64,000 nt of DNA from an uncultured Calothrix sp. (GCA_937973965.1 CALJJQ010000033.1:35788-99787); one strand, 5' to 3'. Shown: positions 8,941 to 19,536, counted from the stretch's first letter. A program made the numbers and translations. The notes: generated from the sequence alone by a model not told the origin.

Positions 8941-11019
8941 GTGGCACGGCAAAACCCGCTAGAAAAAGTACGCAATATCGGTATTGCGGCGCATATAGAT
9001 GCGGGCAAAACAACAACAACCGAACGCATATTATTTTACTCAGGGATAATTCATAAAATAGGTGAAGTCCATGAAGGTACGGCGGTGACTGACTGGATGG
9101 CCCAAGAGCGGGAGCGGGGAATTACCATCACAGCAGCAGCAATTAGTACCAGTTGGCGAGGTCATCAAATTAATATTATTGATACACCGGGGCACGTAGA
9201 TTTTACAATTGAAGTTGAGCGTTCCATGCGTGTCCTTGATGGTGTGATCACGGTTTTGTGTTCGGTTGGTGGTGTACAACCGCAAACAGAAACAGTTTGG
9301 CGGCAAGCAGACCGCTACCAAGTGCCGCGGATTGTCTTTGTCAACAAGATGGACAGAACCGGCGCAAACTTTTATCGAGTTTACGAACAAGTACGCGATC
9401 GCCTGCGTGCCAACGCAGTACCAATTCAGTTACCAATTGGTAGCGAAAATGAATTTCAAGGTATTGTGGATCTGGTGCGGATGCGAGCGAAAATCTATAC
9501 CAATGACCAGGGGACTGACATCCAAGATGTGGAAATTCCCGACCACATGCAGGAATTGGCATCAGAGTACCGGACTAAACTCATCGAAGCGGTTTCTGAA
9601 ACCAATGATGAGTTAATGGCAAAATATTTAGAAGGAGAAGAACTCACAGAAAGCGAGATTCAGTCCGCTTTGCGAACTGGCACAATCACAGGCAAAATAG
9701 TACCGATGTTGTGCGGTTCTGCCTTTAAAAACAAAGGAGTTCAATCTTTGCTCGATGCAGTTGTAGACTATTTACCTGCACCTCCAGACGTACCTGCCAT
9801 CCAAGGGACTTTACCCAGTGGCGAAATCGTAGAGCGTCATGCCGACGATAACGAACCCCTAGCAGCCCTGGCCTTTAAGATTATGTCAGACCCCTACGGA
9901 CGTTTGACATTTGTGCGCGTCTATTCCGGTGTTCTCACCAAAGGCAGTTATGTTTACAATGCCACCAAGGGCAAGAAAGAACGGGTTTCGCGCCTGGTGA
10001 TCATGAAAGCAGACGACCGCCAAGACGTGGAGGAACTAAGGGCAGGCGATTTAGGAGCAGCCCTAGGGTTAAAGGATACCTTAACAGGTGATACCCTTTG
10101 TGATGAAAACTCACCCGTAATCCTAGAATCACTGTATGTCCCAGAACCAGTCATTTCGGTGGCGGTGGAACCAAAAACCAAAAATGACATGGACAAGCTT
10201 TCTAAGGCATTGCAGGCGCTTTCGGAAGAAGATCCCACATTTCGTGTTACCGTTGACCAGGAAACCAACCAAACCGTCATCGCCGGGATGGGAGAGTTGC
10301 ATCTGGAAATACTTGTAGACCGGATGTTGCGGGAATTCAAAGTCGAAGCAAACGTTGGTGCGCCTCAAGTTGCGTATCGCGAAACAATCCGCAAGAGTGT
10401 GACTCGGGTAGAAGGTAAGTTTATCCGTCAAAGCGGTGGTAAGGGTCAGTACGGTCACGTTGTGATTGATTTAGAGCCAGGAGAACCGGGAAGTGGCTTT
10501 GAATTTGTCTCCAAAATAGTCGGCGGTGCAATACCAAAAGAGTACATTGGTCCTGCCGAAGCGGGGATGAAGGAAACCTGTGAATCCGGCGTTTTAGCTG
10601 GATATCCACTGATTGATATCAAAGCAACCCTAGTCGATGGTTCATATCACGATGTAGACTCTTCGGAAATGGCTTTTAAAATTGCGGGTTCAATGGCGCT
10701 CAAAGAAGCCGCAATGAAAGCAAACCCCGTCCTCTTAGAACCTATGATGAAAGTTGAAGTTGAGGTTCCCGAAAACTTCCTTGGTGATGTCATGGGTGAT
10801 CTGAACTCCCGTCGAGGACAAATCGAAGGGATGGATTCAGATGATGGGATTGCGAAGGTGACAGCAAAAGTCCCCTTAGCAGAAATGTTTGGCTATGCCA
10901 CAGACATTCGGTCAAAAACCCAAGGTCGCGGCATCTTCTCAATGGAGTTTAGCCACTACGATGAAGTACCTCGCAACGTTGCCGAGGCTATCATTGCAAA
11001 AAGCAAAGGGAACGCATAA
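8941..11019 (+). CDS. fusA: Elongation factor G
   Basis: Canonical EF-G of 692 residues, the GTPase that drives ribosome translocation and, with RRF, recycling. G1 is [12 protein letters not shown], switch I carries [12 protein letters not shown]3 is DTPGHVDF with the catalytic His, and G4 is NKMD. Domains II-V continue to the C-terminus. Translation starts at a GTG, supported by AGGAGG at 8930-8935, five bases upstream. tuf follows after 23 bp. The gene provides a useful contrast with the divergent EF-G paralogue at 33180-35216, which lacks the G3 histidine. Confidence 0.98.
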   Translation: MARQNPLEKVRNIGIAAHIDAGKTTTTERILFYSGIIHKIGEVHEGTAVTDWMAQERERGITITAAAISTSWRGHQINIIDTPGHVDFTIEVERSMRVLDGVITVLCSVGGVQPQTETVWRQADRYQVPRIVFVNKMDRTGANFYRVYEQVRDRLRANAVPIQLPIGSENEFQGIVDLVRMRAKIYTNDQGTDIQDVEIPDHMQELASEYRTKLIEAVSETNDELMAKYLEGEELTESEIQSALRTGTITGKIVPMLCGSAFKNKGVQSLLDAVVDYLPAPPDVPAIQGTLPSGEIVERHADDNEPLAALAFKIMSDPYGRLTFVRVYSGVLTKGSYVYNATKGKKERVSRLVIMKADDRQDVEELRAGDLGAALGLKDTLTGDTLCDENSPVILESLYVPEPVISVAVEPKTKNDMDKLSKALQALSEEDPTFRVTVDQETNQTVIAGMGELHLEILVDRMLREFKVEANVGAPQVAYRETIRKSVTRVEGKFIRQSGGKGQYGHVVIDLEPGEPGSGFEFVSKIVGGAIPKEYIGPAEAGMKETCESGVLAGYPLIDIKATLVDGSYHDVDSSEMAFKIAGSMALKEAAMKANPVLLEPMMKVEVEVPENFLGDVMGDLNSRRGQIEGMDSDDGIAKVTAKVPLAEMFGYATDIRSKTQGRGIFSMEFSHYDEVPRNVAEAIIAKSKGNA

Positions 11020-11042
11020 CTAGATAAAGGAAGCAAGTATTA

Positions 11043-12272
11043 ATGGCACGCGCAAAGTTTGAACGTACTAAACCCCACGTAAACATTGGTACCATCGGTC
11101 ACGTTGACCACGGTAAAACGACGCTGACAGCAGCCATCACCATGACCCTATCGGCTTTAGGTCAAGCGGCTGCGAAAAAGTATGATGAAATCGACAACGC
11201 ACCGGAGGAAAGAGCGCGGGGTATTACCATCAATACCGCCCACGTTGAGTACGAAACCGAGAGTCGTCACTATGCTCACGTAGATTGTCCAGGACACGCA
11301 GACTACGTAAAAAACATGATTACTGGTGCTGCGCAGATGGATGGAGCGATTTTGGTTTGCTCGGCTGCGGACGGTCCGATGCCGCAAACTCGGGAACATA
11401 TTCTGTTAGCCCGTCAGGTTGGTGTACCGAACTTGGTTGTCTTTTTGAACAAAGAAGACATGGTAGACGACGAAGAATTGCTCGAGCTAGTTGAATTAGA
11501 GGTTCGGGAACTTTTGTCTAGCTATGACTTCCCTGGGGACGAAATTCCCATCGTCAGAGGTTCGGGTTTACAAGCATTAGAAGCGATGATTGCTAATCCC
11601 AAAACCAAACGGGGTGAAAATAAGTGGGTAGATAAAATCTATGAATTGATGGATGCGGTTGATTCCTACATTCCCACACCCGAACGTGACGTGGATAAGC
11701 CGTTCTTGATGGCGGTTGAGGACGTATTCTCGATTACCGGTCGTGGTACTGTAGCTACGGGAAGGATTGAGCGTGGAAAAGTGAAAATTGGTGACGTGGT
11801 TGAGATTGTCGGTCTTCGCGATACCCGCTCCACAACCGTGACCGGAATTGAGATGTTCAAGAAGAGTCTTGAGGAAGGTATGGCTGGAGATAACGCGGGA
11901 TTACTGTTGCGTGGTATCCAGAAAACCGATATTGAGCGTGGTATGGTACTGGCTAAACCCGGTTCGATTACCCCCCACACCCAATTTGAAGGTGAGGTTT
12001 ACGTGTTAACAGAGAAAGAAGGTGGTCGGAAAACACCTTTCTTCGCTGGTTATCGTCCCCAATTCTACGTACGTACCACCGATGTAACTGGTACGATTAA
12101 AGCATTTACCGCCGATGACGGCAGTGCGGCAGAAATGGTAATGCCTGGAGACCGGATTAAAGTGACAGTGGAACTAATTAGTCCAGTGGCAATCGAACAG
12201 GGGATGCGCTTCGCGATTCGTGAAGGTGGTCGGACGATTGGTGCTGGTGTAGTTTCTAAAATTGTGAAATAG
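11043..12272 (+). CDS. tuf: Elongation factor Tu
   Basis: EF-Tu of 409 residues, the usual cyanobacterial length. It delivers aminoacyl-tRNA to the ribosomal A site. G1 is GHVDHGKTT, switch I has [15 protein letters not shown]3 is DCPGHADY with the catalytic His, and G4 is NKED. Domains 2 and 3 are complete to VVSKIVK. It sits 23 bp after fusA and is followed by a terminator-like hairpin before rpsJ. Confidence 0.98.
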   Translation: MARAKFERTKPHVNIGTIGHVDHGKTTLTAAITMTLSALGQAAAKKYDEIDNAPEERARGITINTAHVEYETESRHYAHVDCPGHADYVKNMITGAAQMDGAILVCSAADGPMPQTREHILLARQVGVPNLVVFLNKEDMVDDEELLELVELEVRELLSSYDFPGDEIPIVRGSGLQALEAMIANPKTKRGENKWVDKIYELMDAVDSYIPTPERDVDKPFLMAVEDVFSITGRGTVATGRIERGKVKIGDVVEIVGLRDTRSTTVTGIEMFKKSLEEGMAGDNAGLLLRGIQKTDIERGMVLAKPGSITPHTQFEGEVYVLTEKEGGRKTPFFAGYRPQFYVRTTDVTGTIKAFTADDGSAAEMVMPGDRIKVTVELISPVAIEQGMRFAIREGGRTIGAGVVSKIVK

Positions 12273-12307
12273 CTGGAGACAACTATTTCCGATCAATCCA
12301 GTATAGG

Positions 12308-12332
12308 GCAGAGATGGAAAGTACATCTCTGC
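12308..12332 (+). terminator. Terminator-like hairpin between tuf and rpsJ
   Basis: GCAGAGATG and CATCTCTGC form a perfect 9-bp stem with a 7-nt loop, followed by the T-rich TTCTTTCT. It lies 35 bp after the tuf stop and resembles an intrinsic terminator or attenuator that would lower rpsJ expression relative to tuf. Confidence 0.6.
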
Positions 12333-12482
12333 TTCTTTCTCGGCAAATCTCAGTAAATTTTAGTGAAAATTCGAGACTTAGAATTAGCCGCGTTTGCCAG
12401 ATATTTGCCGCAAATAGAGTGATAATTCTTAATCTCGAACTTTGATGCCCAGTTATAACGGAAAGAACCAGGAAAACTTCAG

Positions 12483-12800
12483 ATGGCAACGCTACAACAG
12501 CAAAAAATTAGAATTCGTCTTCAAGCTTTTGACCGTCGTTTGTTAGATACTTCGTGTGAAAAGATTGTCGATACAGCAAATCGTACTAACGCCACAGCAA
12601 TTGGTCCAATTCCTTTACCAACAAAACGGCGGATTTATTGCGTATTGCGATCGCCCCACGTTGATAAGGATTCCCGTGAGCATTTTGAAACTCGTACTCA
12701 CCGTCGAATTATCGATATTTATCAACCTTCCTCAAAAACAATTGACGCACTGATGAAGTTGGATTTACCTTCTGGTGTGGATATTGAAGTCAAACTCTAA
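12483..12800 (+). CDS. rpsJ: 30S ribosomal protein S10
   Basis: S10 of 105 residues, part of the 30S head and also the NusE antitermination factor. Family features include [24 protein letters not shown], and [15 protein letters not shown]. In cyanobacteria rpsJ commonly closes the str operon rather than opening the S10 operon, as here. It starts 210 bp after tuf, behind a terminator-like hairpin, so it may have its own promoter. Confidence 0.97.
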   Translation: MATLQQQKIRIRLQAFDRRLLDTSCEKIVDTANRTNATAIGPIPLPTKRRIYCVLRSPHVDKDSREHFETRTHRRIIDIYQPSSKTIDALMKLDLPSGVDIEVKL

Positions 12801-13301
12801 ATTTTCAATCGGGTCTGCTGTAACAGTTTTGTAGTGGGGGTAGGGAACAGGGAGTCGGGTCGTTTCTACAGGGAATAGTTTTTAACCCAACTATTCTACT
12901 TTTCACAAGACCCAAAAAATGACAAATACAAGGTTTTCAAGCCTGATATACCCATTGAGTGCGCACTTTTTCCGTCAAAATAGCCTCAAATGCTCACAAT
13001 ACAATAGTTTGACTATTTTTCATAGTTTCACACCCGATTTTAACTAGCCCTTGATCGATAGATCCTGGGCTTTTGATTTTATTACCACTGAAAAATGATA
13101 GAATATAAATGATTCTACGGGTAAGAATCATTCCAATTTGCAAAAAGAAGGCAACAGATAGAAACATGAATCCTTGAGCTAACAAGGTTTCCCCAATCAA
13201 AAATCCCAAATCCAACTCAGAGTATCAGGTGTTAAAAATTATTTTGGTTTATAAATATTAAATATTAAATATTAAAACTCTCAACACAGACAACGGTGAC
13301 A
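12801..13301. other. Intergenic region with AT-rich tandem repeat
   Basis: About 500 bp without a credible gene. A GGGTAGGGAACAGGGAGT stretch near 12839 belongs to the heptamer-like repeats scattered in this genome. Near 13251-13277 ATTAAATATTAAATATT forms a short tandem repeat just before the LON-domain gene. Confidence 0.5.
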
Positions 13302-13952
13302 ATGACATCATCTCCTAAAATTGCAGTGCGCGAACTACCTCTGTTCCCCCTACCAGATGTAGTTTTGTTTCCAACTCGACCTCTACCTCTACATATTTTC
13401 GAGTTTCGCTATCGCATCATGATGAATACAATCTTGAATAGCGATCGCCGATTTGGGGTTTTAATGGTCGATCCGGCAAAGGGTACCATCGCTAATGTGG
13501 GCTGTTGTGCGGAGGTGATTCACTACCAACGCCTCCGTGATGACCGCATGAAAATTTTAACTTTGGGTCAACAGCGTTTTCGGGTTCTGGAATATGTACG
13601 GGAAAAACCCTACCGAGTTGGTTTAGTTGAATGGATTGAAGACGAACCTACCCATGAAGACCTACGTCCCCTAGCTCAGGAGGTGGAACAGTTACTTAAG
13701 GATGTGGTGCGTTTGTCGGGTAAGTTAACGGAGCAAAATATCGAATTGCCTGAAGATATACCGAATTTACCAGTTGAGTTATCCTATTGGGTAGCAAGCA
13801 ATCTCTACGGGGTTGCTTCCGAACAACAGGCTTTGTTGGAATTACAAGATACTGCAGCCAGGTTAAATCGAGAAGCAGAGATTTTAACTTCTACCCGCAG
13901 TCACTTGGCAGCTCGAACGGTGTTAAAAGATACCTTTGAAAGTTATCGTTGA
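13302..13952 (+). CDS. LON peptidase substrate-binding domain protein
   Basis: About 216 residues containing only the N-terminal substrate-binding domain of Lon protease, with no AAA+ or protease part. The signature LPLFPLPDVVLFPTRPLPLH lies at the start, followed by FRYRIMMNTIL and a C-terminal helical region. Stand-alone LON-domain proteins are present in most cyanobacteria; their role is unproven, and a part in protein quality control is only inferred. A GTG six bases upstream (13296) is an alternative start in the same frame. No Shine-Dalgarno sequence is clear for either. It is a single gene facing pheA. Confidence 0.88.
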   Translation: MTSSPKIAVRELPLFPLPDVVLFPTRPLPLHIFEFRYRIMMNTILNSDRRFGVLMVDPAKGTIANVGCCAEVIHYQRLRDDRMKILTLGQQRFRVLEYVREKPYRVGLVEWIEDEPTHEDLRPLAQEVEQLLKDVVRLSGKLTEQNIELPEDIPNLPVELSYWVASNLYGVASEQQALLELQDTAARLNREAEILTSTRSHLAARTVLKDTFESYR

Positions 13953-14108
13953 AAGTTAACTTTCTCTCCACCCAGGAACCGAGGGACAGGTGACAGTATG
14001 CTTTCCACAGTTAGTGATTCAGCTTTTTGGATACAAATTGTCAACAGTCAGAAAACCAAGGGAAATATATTTAGCGTGCAAAGATATTTCATTCCACTTC
14101 AGCATCAA

Positions 14109-14990
14109 TCAAATTACTGAATCTGCCGTTATTTTTGTGACATCATAACTACCGAGTAGCTTCAGCTTTTCCACTAGGGAGCGAAGTTGGGAGATAGCAG
14201 TTTGCACCTGGGGTTGATTCGCATCAGCTTCTAGATCGATAAAAAAAACATATTCACCCAGCGATCGCTTAGTGGGTCGTGATTCAATTCGACTCAAGTT
14301 AATTCCCATTTCGGCAAAGATTTGTAACGGCTTGACCAACGCACCGGGAACGTTGGCTGGAAAACTAAAGGCAAGGGAAGTATGGGTTGGAGTCAAGGAC
14401 GATAATTGCTGATTAATGGGGTGATCGGTTTGACTAATTACCCAAAAGCGAGTGCAGTTATCTGGTGTATCATTAATTGCCGATGCCAATATCGGTAAAT
14501 TGTATAACTCTGCTGCTCTTTGAGAACAAATAGCCGCAGCATCGACTTCGGTGGGTAAGTATTGTAAGGCTGTGCTGTTTGAGTTGGTGGGAATCAATTG
14601 GGCATTGGGAAGGTGGGTTTCCAACCATTTTTGGCATTGGGCTAAAGCTTGAGGATGGGAATAAACTGTTTGAATTTTGTCTAGATTGGATGCACAGGAA
14701 ATTAGCATATGCACAATCGGCATCACTAAGGCTTGACAAATATTGAGTCCATCTAGCTGCCACATCGCATCCATTGTCATTGTTACACTACCTTCAATGG
14801 AATTTTCGGCTGGTACGACAGCTAATTGGGTTTGTTTTTCATTCACAGCTTTTAGAGACTGGGCAATGCTGGGGTAAGGACATAAAGTTGCTGTTTCCCC
14901 CAGAGTTTGCCCTAGGGTACTAGTATAGATTAATGCGGCTTGTTCTGAGTAGTTTCCCGGTGGACCTAAATGTGCAATTGAAAGGCTCAT
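14109..14990 (-). CDS. pheA: Prephenate dehydratase
   Basis: The 293-residue enzyme converts prephenate to phenylpyruvate in phenylalanine synthesis. It is the monofunctional form without chorismate mutase. The N-terminal catalytic domain starts IAHLGPPGNYSEQAA, where most homologues have GTYSEQAA. The catalytic TRF motif is present in NCTRFWVI (about residue 178). A C-terminal ACT domain follows, with PGALVKPLQIF and ESRPTK, the sites used for phenylalanine feedback in the family. It is a single minus-strand gene convergent with the LON-domain gene. Confidence 0.95.
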   Translation of the reverse strand: MSLSIAHLGPPGNYSEQAALIYTSTLGQTLGETATLCPYPSIAQSLKAVNEKQTQLAVVPAENSIEGSVTMTMDAMWQLDGLNICQALVMPIVHMLISCASNLDKIQTVYSHPQALAQCQKWLETHLPNAQLIPTNSNSTALQYLPTEVDAAAICSQRAAELYNLPILASAINDTPDNCTRFWVISQTDHPINQQLSSLTPTHTSLAFSFPANVPGALVKPLQIFAEMGINLSRIESRPTKRSLGEYVFFIDLEADANQPQVQTAISQLRSLVEKLKLLGSYDVTKITADSVI

Positions 14991-15804
14991 AATTTAGATA
15001 TCTCACAAATTCCTAAAAAACAGCGAGTAGGGGGTAGGGAGTATAATCTACGACTTACACCAGAACCATGAAAGTAGTGTTTCCGGTATCCTCCTGTCAA
15101 TTTACTATCGCTCTAGACCACTCACTACTCACCTTCAAGGGAGAGAACATTAAGTTGTCACTCAATGTTCATAACTTATACCATCTTGGATTTTGGATTG
15201 GGAACTCCTTGTTATTTATATTGAGGTTTTGTGTTTCCATCTGTCGCATTCTTTTTTTAAATTGGTATTCTCCATGAGAAATGCTGGATAACTTAAAAGC
15301 GCAACTTACAACCCAAGTAAAAATACTGAGAGATACATAGGGCTGATACATTACCCAATATTTCCAATATTTATTTTGTACCCAAGGATAAATTCCTGCT
15401 CAAAATGTACTAGGTCACACACTGCAAATTGAAAATTAGTGTTTAATTGCGATACGCAACTTTAGCCTTGGGTAATGACTATCATGACATATATATAAGT
15501 AACTTATTCAACAATAATCATTAACTATAGTTACGATTGACTAGCTATTAATAGTATTTTGCTGTAGAAATACTTATATCGTCGTCAGATAACAAAGGGA
15601 AAAAATAATTTTTTACTCAAGAGTTATTCAAGAAGCAATAAAGTATAAATCTACTGTTGTGCATATTTACTAGCTGAATCACTCAGTTCCAAAAGAGCAG
15701 TCAAATTAACTCAATCTTCTGAATCAGCAAATTCTCGCACATTGATAGATATTTTCATAATTCACAAATATTATAATAGGGTTAAAAGGGATAATAATAT
15801 AGGC
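14991..15804. other. Intergenic region upstream of the DUF1997 gene
   Basis: About 810 bp between divergent pheA and the DUF1997 gene. I see no convincing gene. The GAGTAGGGGGTAGGGAGT stretch near 15025 and TTGGATTTTGGATTGGG near 15184 are degenerate heptamer-type repeats found elsewhere in the window. The rest is AT-rich. Confidence 0.5.
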
Positions 15805-16404
15805 ATGACTACCAGATTCACAGCAAATCAGTCGGTAGAAATAACTGTTCCCGACGAGTCAATTTCGATTCAACATTACTTACGTCAACCATACCGATTA
15901 ATTAATGCTCTAGCGGATATGAGTCGTGTCCAGCAAATTTCAAGCGATGTATTTCGTTATAAAATGCGGGCATTAACTTTTATTTCGCTAAAAATTCAAC
16001 CGATTGTGGATATGCGGGTTTGGGTGGAAAACTCAGGTGTGGTTCGGATTGAATCTACTGGGTGTGAAATTCTGGGTATAGAAGCTTTTAATCAAAGATT
16101 TGCCCTGCACTTGCAAGGATATTTAGCACCAGAGGAACTACATCAACAAACCCGACTGAGAGGGATGGCAAATTTAGAAGTTCACGTTGATTTACCGCCT
16201 TTATTTGCCTTAACTCCTCGTCCAATTTTGGAAGCAACGGGTCATAGTTTACTTAAAAGTATTTTGTTGACAATTCAGCAGCGATTACGACATCAATTAA
16301 TTGCAGACTATCGACAATGGGTGCGTTCTCAAGTTTCGACAACACCAAGTTTAATTTTGGGGGATGGACTGAAAAGTACAGATATGGGGATGATCGAAAA
16401 TTAA
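15805..16404 (+). CDS. DUF1997 family protein
   Basis: A 199-residue protein of the DUF1997 family, found in cyanobacteria and plastids, with no established function. The body has the typical alternation of short strands (MRALTFISLKIQPIVDMRVW, then VRIESTGCEILGIE) and a C-terminal helix (LLKSILLTIQQRLRHQL). I start it at the ATG at 15805; an in-frame extension to 15742 adds 21 AT-rich codons and no homology-like sequence. Its stop codon overlaps that of convergent rnhB by four bases. Confidence 0.8.
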   Translation: MTTRFTANQSVEITVPDESISIQHYLRQPYRLINALADMSRVQQISSDVFRYKMRALTFISLKIQPIVDMRVWVENSGVVRIESTGCEILGIEAFNQRFALHLQGYLAPEELHQQTRLRGMANLEVHVDLPPLFALTPRPILEATGHSLLKSILLTIQQRLRHQLIADYRQWVRSQVSTTPSLILGDGLKSTDMGMIEN

Positions 16405-17081
16405 TTGAATAAATCCAACTGCTGATATCCCTGACATGGGCTGAAGGATTTACGGTGTAAAACTGATGCACCGTATTCCTGTAGGGCGGCTAAATGCTTG
16501 GCACTACCATAACCTTTGTTACGTGCTAAATCGTACATCGGATATTTTACAGCTAAACGTAGGATAATTTCGTCCCGATATACTTTCGCGATAATACTCG
16601 CTGCGGCGATCGCCAGAGAACAACTATCTCCTTTAATAATTGTTTGTTGAGGGATGGATAGATTAGGAATTAATTGGTTTCCATCCACCAACACCAGACT
16701 CGGCTTGACTTCTAGCTTGTCTACAGCCCGTTTCATTGCCACCAAAGATGCCTGTAAAATATTAATCCGATCAATTAACCTATTGGAAATCACCCCCACT
16801 TGACAAGCGATCGCAACTCGACGGATTTGTGCGGCTAAACTCTGACGACGACGGGGGGAAAGTTTTTTGCTATCTTGAATTCCCTCTGTCATCAAATCGG
16901 GATATGCGATCGCTGGTAAAATTACTGCGGCGGCAACAACTGGTCCAAATAATGCCCCGCGACCAACTTCATCTACACCAGCGATCGCCTCCCTAGTATG
17001 GACATACTGACTAAGTTCAAGCCACTCCCGAAAAACTTTTCTTTCTGAATAGCCTACACGCGCTGTTACACCAGAACCCAT
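16401..17081 (-). CDS. rnhB: Ribonuclease HII
   Basis: RNase HII of 226 residues removes ribonucleotides and RNA primers from DNA. The catalytic Asp-Glu pair lies in AGVDEVGRGALFGPV (about residues 37-51), the third acid in SLVLVDGN, and the motif GDSCSLAIAAASIIAKVYRD is intact. It lies downstream of rne on the same strand; the rne-rnhB pairing is conserved in cyanobacteria, although here 388 bp separate them and a hairpin lies between. Its 3' end overlaps the convergent DUF1997 gene. Confidence 0.95.
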   Translation of the reverse strand: MGSGVTARVGYSERKVFREWLELSQYVHTREAIAGVDEVGRGALFGPVVAAAVILPAIAYPDLMTEGIQDSKKLSPRRRQSLAAQIRRVAIACQVGVISNRLIDRINILQASLVAMKRAVDKLEVKPSLVLVDGNQLIPNLSIPQQTIIKGDSCSLAIAAASIIAKVYRDEIILRLAVKYPMYDLARNKGYGSAKHLAALQEYGASVLHRKSFSPCQGYQQLDLFN

Positions 17082-17120
17082 GAAAGTGTTTTTACCACTC
17101 CCTATTTACAAGCGAGACCT

Positions 17121-17149
17121 TGACATCTCCCCTGGTTGAAGCACAGGGG
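17121..17149. repeat. Possible IS200/IS605-type end remnant
   Basis: TGACATCTCCCCTG, a 9-nt loop and CAGGGG make a 6-bp subterminal hairpin (17129-17149). TGACATCTCC followed by such a hairpin is what I remember from ends of IS200/IS605-family elements in cyanobacteria. No transposase is nearby, so at most this is a scar. Confidence 0.3.
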
Positions 17150-17410
17150 ACTAAGCTGATGTTGCTTCGGGGTCTAAAAGACCTATCGGGACTTAACGGG
17201 ACTTAAACATTTTTGAGGCAGAAATCAGCTTCAAACCCATACAGGGTAAGGAAAATACACTACAGGCTCAAAAATGCTTGAAACCCAGATATAGCAAGAA
17301 ACTATTCAAAACGATATCAACGTCTTGCTGTGTATACATTTGAGTAGTTTTTTCGGCTATTTTTTGTCTTAGTCCCACTATTTCGCAACGTTTGCGATAG
17401 AGGATAATTG

Positions 17411-17432
17411 AATTGGGGATAAATCCCCAATT
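17411..17432 (-). terminator. Perfect hairpin downstream of rne
   Basis: AATTGGGGAT and ATCCCCAATT form perfect 10-bp arms with 2 nt between, 38 bp after the rne stop. On the minus strand no clear T-run follows, so it may be a processing or partial termination signal before rnhB. Confidence 0.45.
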
Positions 17433-17469
17433 CCAGGTTTGACAATCAAATATGCGAGCTACCTCATTC

Positions 17470-19536
17470 TTACTCCGCACGAGCAGAAGAACGCTTACGG
17501 GTACGGCGATTGTGAGGAGTTGGAGCAGGTGTGGCCATTTCTTCCTCTTCTGCAAGTTCCTCACCCCTCAATATTGGCTCAGGAACTTTGACCACTTCCT
17601 CCTCTGCGACTGGAGGAGGAGAAGGTAAATCTTCCGGTTCATCTTTGATTTCGACTTTCCGAGCGGGAACCGAACGGGGTATGGGTAAGGGAATTTCGCT
17701 TTGGATATTGGCTTTATCACCCTTGCTTTCTCCTGGTGAGACGATGTTGTAAATCACCGATTTGGGATTTTTCAACTCACGGTTCGTATGCAAAGCTGGA
17801 GAAACCCCCGCATAGGCATAAACTTCCTGTTCGAGGGGTGACATTTCCACGGTGACAATTTCCGGTGGTTCGACGATGGGTTTCACTGGATCTAACTTGG
17901 GTTTAATCCGCTCTGCACGCTCTCCCCAACCGACTTTGCCAATGTTAGGAGTAGGCAATTCTGGCATTCTTTCCAGGTCGTTATCTGGCTCTAAATCCAG
18001 GTCTGGATCGGGAACAAAAGCAGCCGTAACAGGAATAATACGGGTCTCTTCTTTGCCATTACCACCGTTAGGACGTTGACGACGACGAACCCGACGTTTG
18101 GAATTATCTCCTAATTCCTGGTAACTAGGATGGTGGATCAAATTCAAGGAGCCATAATCAACATCGCTATCAAAGCCTTCATTGACCATTTCATAGCTGT
18201 CGCGGTTGTCGTTTTGACGTAGACTAGGCATCGAGCGGGATGGCATCGGTACAAATCGCTCTGGTATTTCCATCGGGGTGACGGCAATCCGCGCTTCCGT
18301 TTCTCCTGGTAAGCGGACTACATGACCTAACCCTCCGCAGGTGGTACAGGTTTGACCAAATAGCTCGTAGATGTTTTGACCTTGCCGTTTCCGGGTTAAT
18401 TCCACTAACCCCAGTTCCGTTAACTGGGCTATTTGGGGACGGGCTTTATCTGCTCGCAAAGCTTTATTAAAGTGTTCTAAAACGTGCAGTTGGTCACGAC
18501 GGGATTCCATGTCGATGAAATCGACGACTATCACCCCAGCAATATTCCGCAGACGCAGTTGACGAGCAATTTCTGTCGCGGCTTCGCAATTCGTCCACAA
18601 AACCGTTTCTCGCGCTGTGGCTGAACGGGTAAAGGAACCGGAGTTGACATCTATCACTGTTAGTGCTTCGGTGGGCTGGATAATTATGTAACCCCCGGAA
18701 GGCAAATCAACACGGGGTTTCAGTGCTTCCTTAATTGCCGCATTTACCCGGAAATATTCCAAAATGGGTGTGCGATCGCGGTGATGATCGATTAGCAGTC
18801 CCTGGGGTGTTTGTCCACCGCTCCAATTTTGCAGGTATTGTTTGACCCGTTTTAAACCAGTGCTGGAATCGACCACTATTCGATTCACGTCCGCACCGTA
18901 CATATCCCGCAACACCCGTTGAATAAAATCATCGTCCCGATTCAGCAAGGCGGGTGCGCGACTAGATTGGGCTTGTTCCTGGATTGATTCCCACTGACGT
19001 TGCAGGTTCTCTAAATCCTCAATAATCGCCTCTTCTGGTTTACCTTCGGCTTCCGTCCGCACCAATAATCCCATTCCTGCGGGCTTAATTAGGATAGCTA
19101 AGGCGCGCAAGCGATTACGCTCGTTTTCATTCCGGATACGACGGGATAGATTTACCCCCCGTCCATAGGGCATTAACACAACGTATCGACCTGGAAGGGT
19201 GACGTTTCCAGTTAATCTTGGACCTTTAGTCCCCGTCGGCTCCTTCATCACCTGGACTAATACCTTTTGTTGCGGTGTCAACAATTCGGTAATGGCCGCA
19301 GCTGAACGTTTTAGCCTCAAAGGTCCTAAATCTGTTACATGGATGAATCCATTCCGTTCCGGGTCGCCGATGTTGACAAAAGCCGCATCTATCCCCGGTA
19401 AGACATTCTCTACCACTCCGAGGTAAATATCACCAATCTGATGGTGTCCGGTGGCAACAACTAATTCTTGAATCTGGTCTTCGGAAAAAACCGCAGCGAT
19501 TTGATGCTGTTCGGCAATAATAATTTGTTTTGGCAT
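17470..19536 (-). CDS. rne: Ribonuclease E/G
   Basis: RNase E of 688 residues, the main mRNA-decay and RNA-processing endonuclease. An S1-like RNA-binding region occupies the first ~120 residues. The two catalytic aspartates lie in TVIDVNSGSF and VVDFIDMESRRDQ, and the zinc-link cysteines in QTCTTCGG. The C-terminal third is proline- and acid-rich and disordered, as in other cyanobacterial RNase E proteins. It ends in NRRTRKRSSARAE, an arginine-rich tail like the short motif shown to bind polynucleotide phosphorylase in cyanobacteria. The gene has over 1.5 kb of non-coding DNA upstream, where an autoregulatory 5' UTR could lie. rnhB follows on the same strand. Confidence 0.95.
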   Translation of the reverse strand: MPKQIIIAEQHQIAAVFSEDQIQELVVATGHHQIGDIYLGVVENVLPGIDAAFVNIGDPERNGFIHVTDLGPLRLKRSAAAITELLTPQQKVLVQVMKEPTGTKGPRLTGNVTLPGRYVVLMPYGRGVNLSRRIRNENERNRLRALAILIKPAGMGLLVRTEAEGKPEEAIIEDLENLQRQWESIQEQAQSSRAPALLNRDDDFIQRVLRDMYGADVNRIVVDSSTGLKRVKQYLQNWSGGQTPQGLLIDHHRDRTPILEYFRVNAAIKEALKPRVDLPSGGYIIIQPTEALTVIDVNSGSFTRSATARETVLWTNCEAATEIARQLRLRNIAGVIVVDFIDMESRRDQLHVLEHFNKALRADKARPQIAQLTELGLVELTRKRQGQNIYELFGQTCTTCGGLGHVVRLPGETEARIAVTPMEIPERFVPMPSRSMPSLRQNDNRDSYEMVNEGFDSDVDYGSLNLIHHPSYQELGDNSKRRVRRRQRPNGGNGKEETRIIPVTAAFVPDPDLDLEPDNDLERMPELPTPNIGKVGWGERAERIKPKLDPVKPIVEPPEIVTVEMSPLEQEVYAYAGVSPALHTNRELKNPKSVIYNIVSPGESKGDKANIQSEIPLPIPRSVPARKVEIKDEPEDLPSPPPVAEEEVVKVPEPILRGEELAEEEEMATPAPTPHNRRTRKRSSARAE

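Larger units (their letters stand above)
17082..17469. other. rne-rnhB spacer
   Basis: 388 bp between two same-strand genes. It holds a hairpin at 17129-17149 in a context resembling an IS200/IS605-type end, and a perfect hairpin at 17411-17432 just after the rne stop. An open frame overlaps the rne 3' end here but looks spurious. Confidence 0.5.

Noticed and set aside
12994..13215. Open frame of 73 codons with hydrophobic product
   Set aside because: Lies in AT-rich spacer DNA; no ribosome-binding site and no similarity I can see.
17268..17564. Open frame of 98 codons on the minus strand at the 3' end of rne
   Set aside because: It overlaps the end of rne in another frame and has no recognisable motif.
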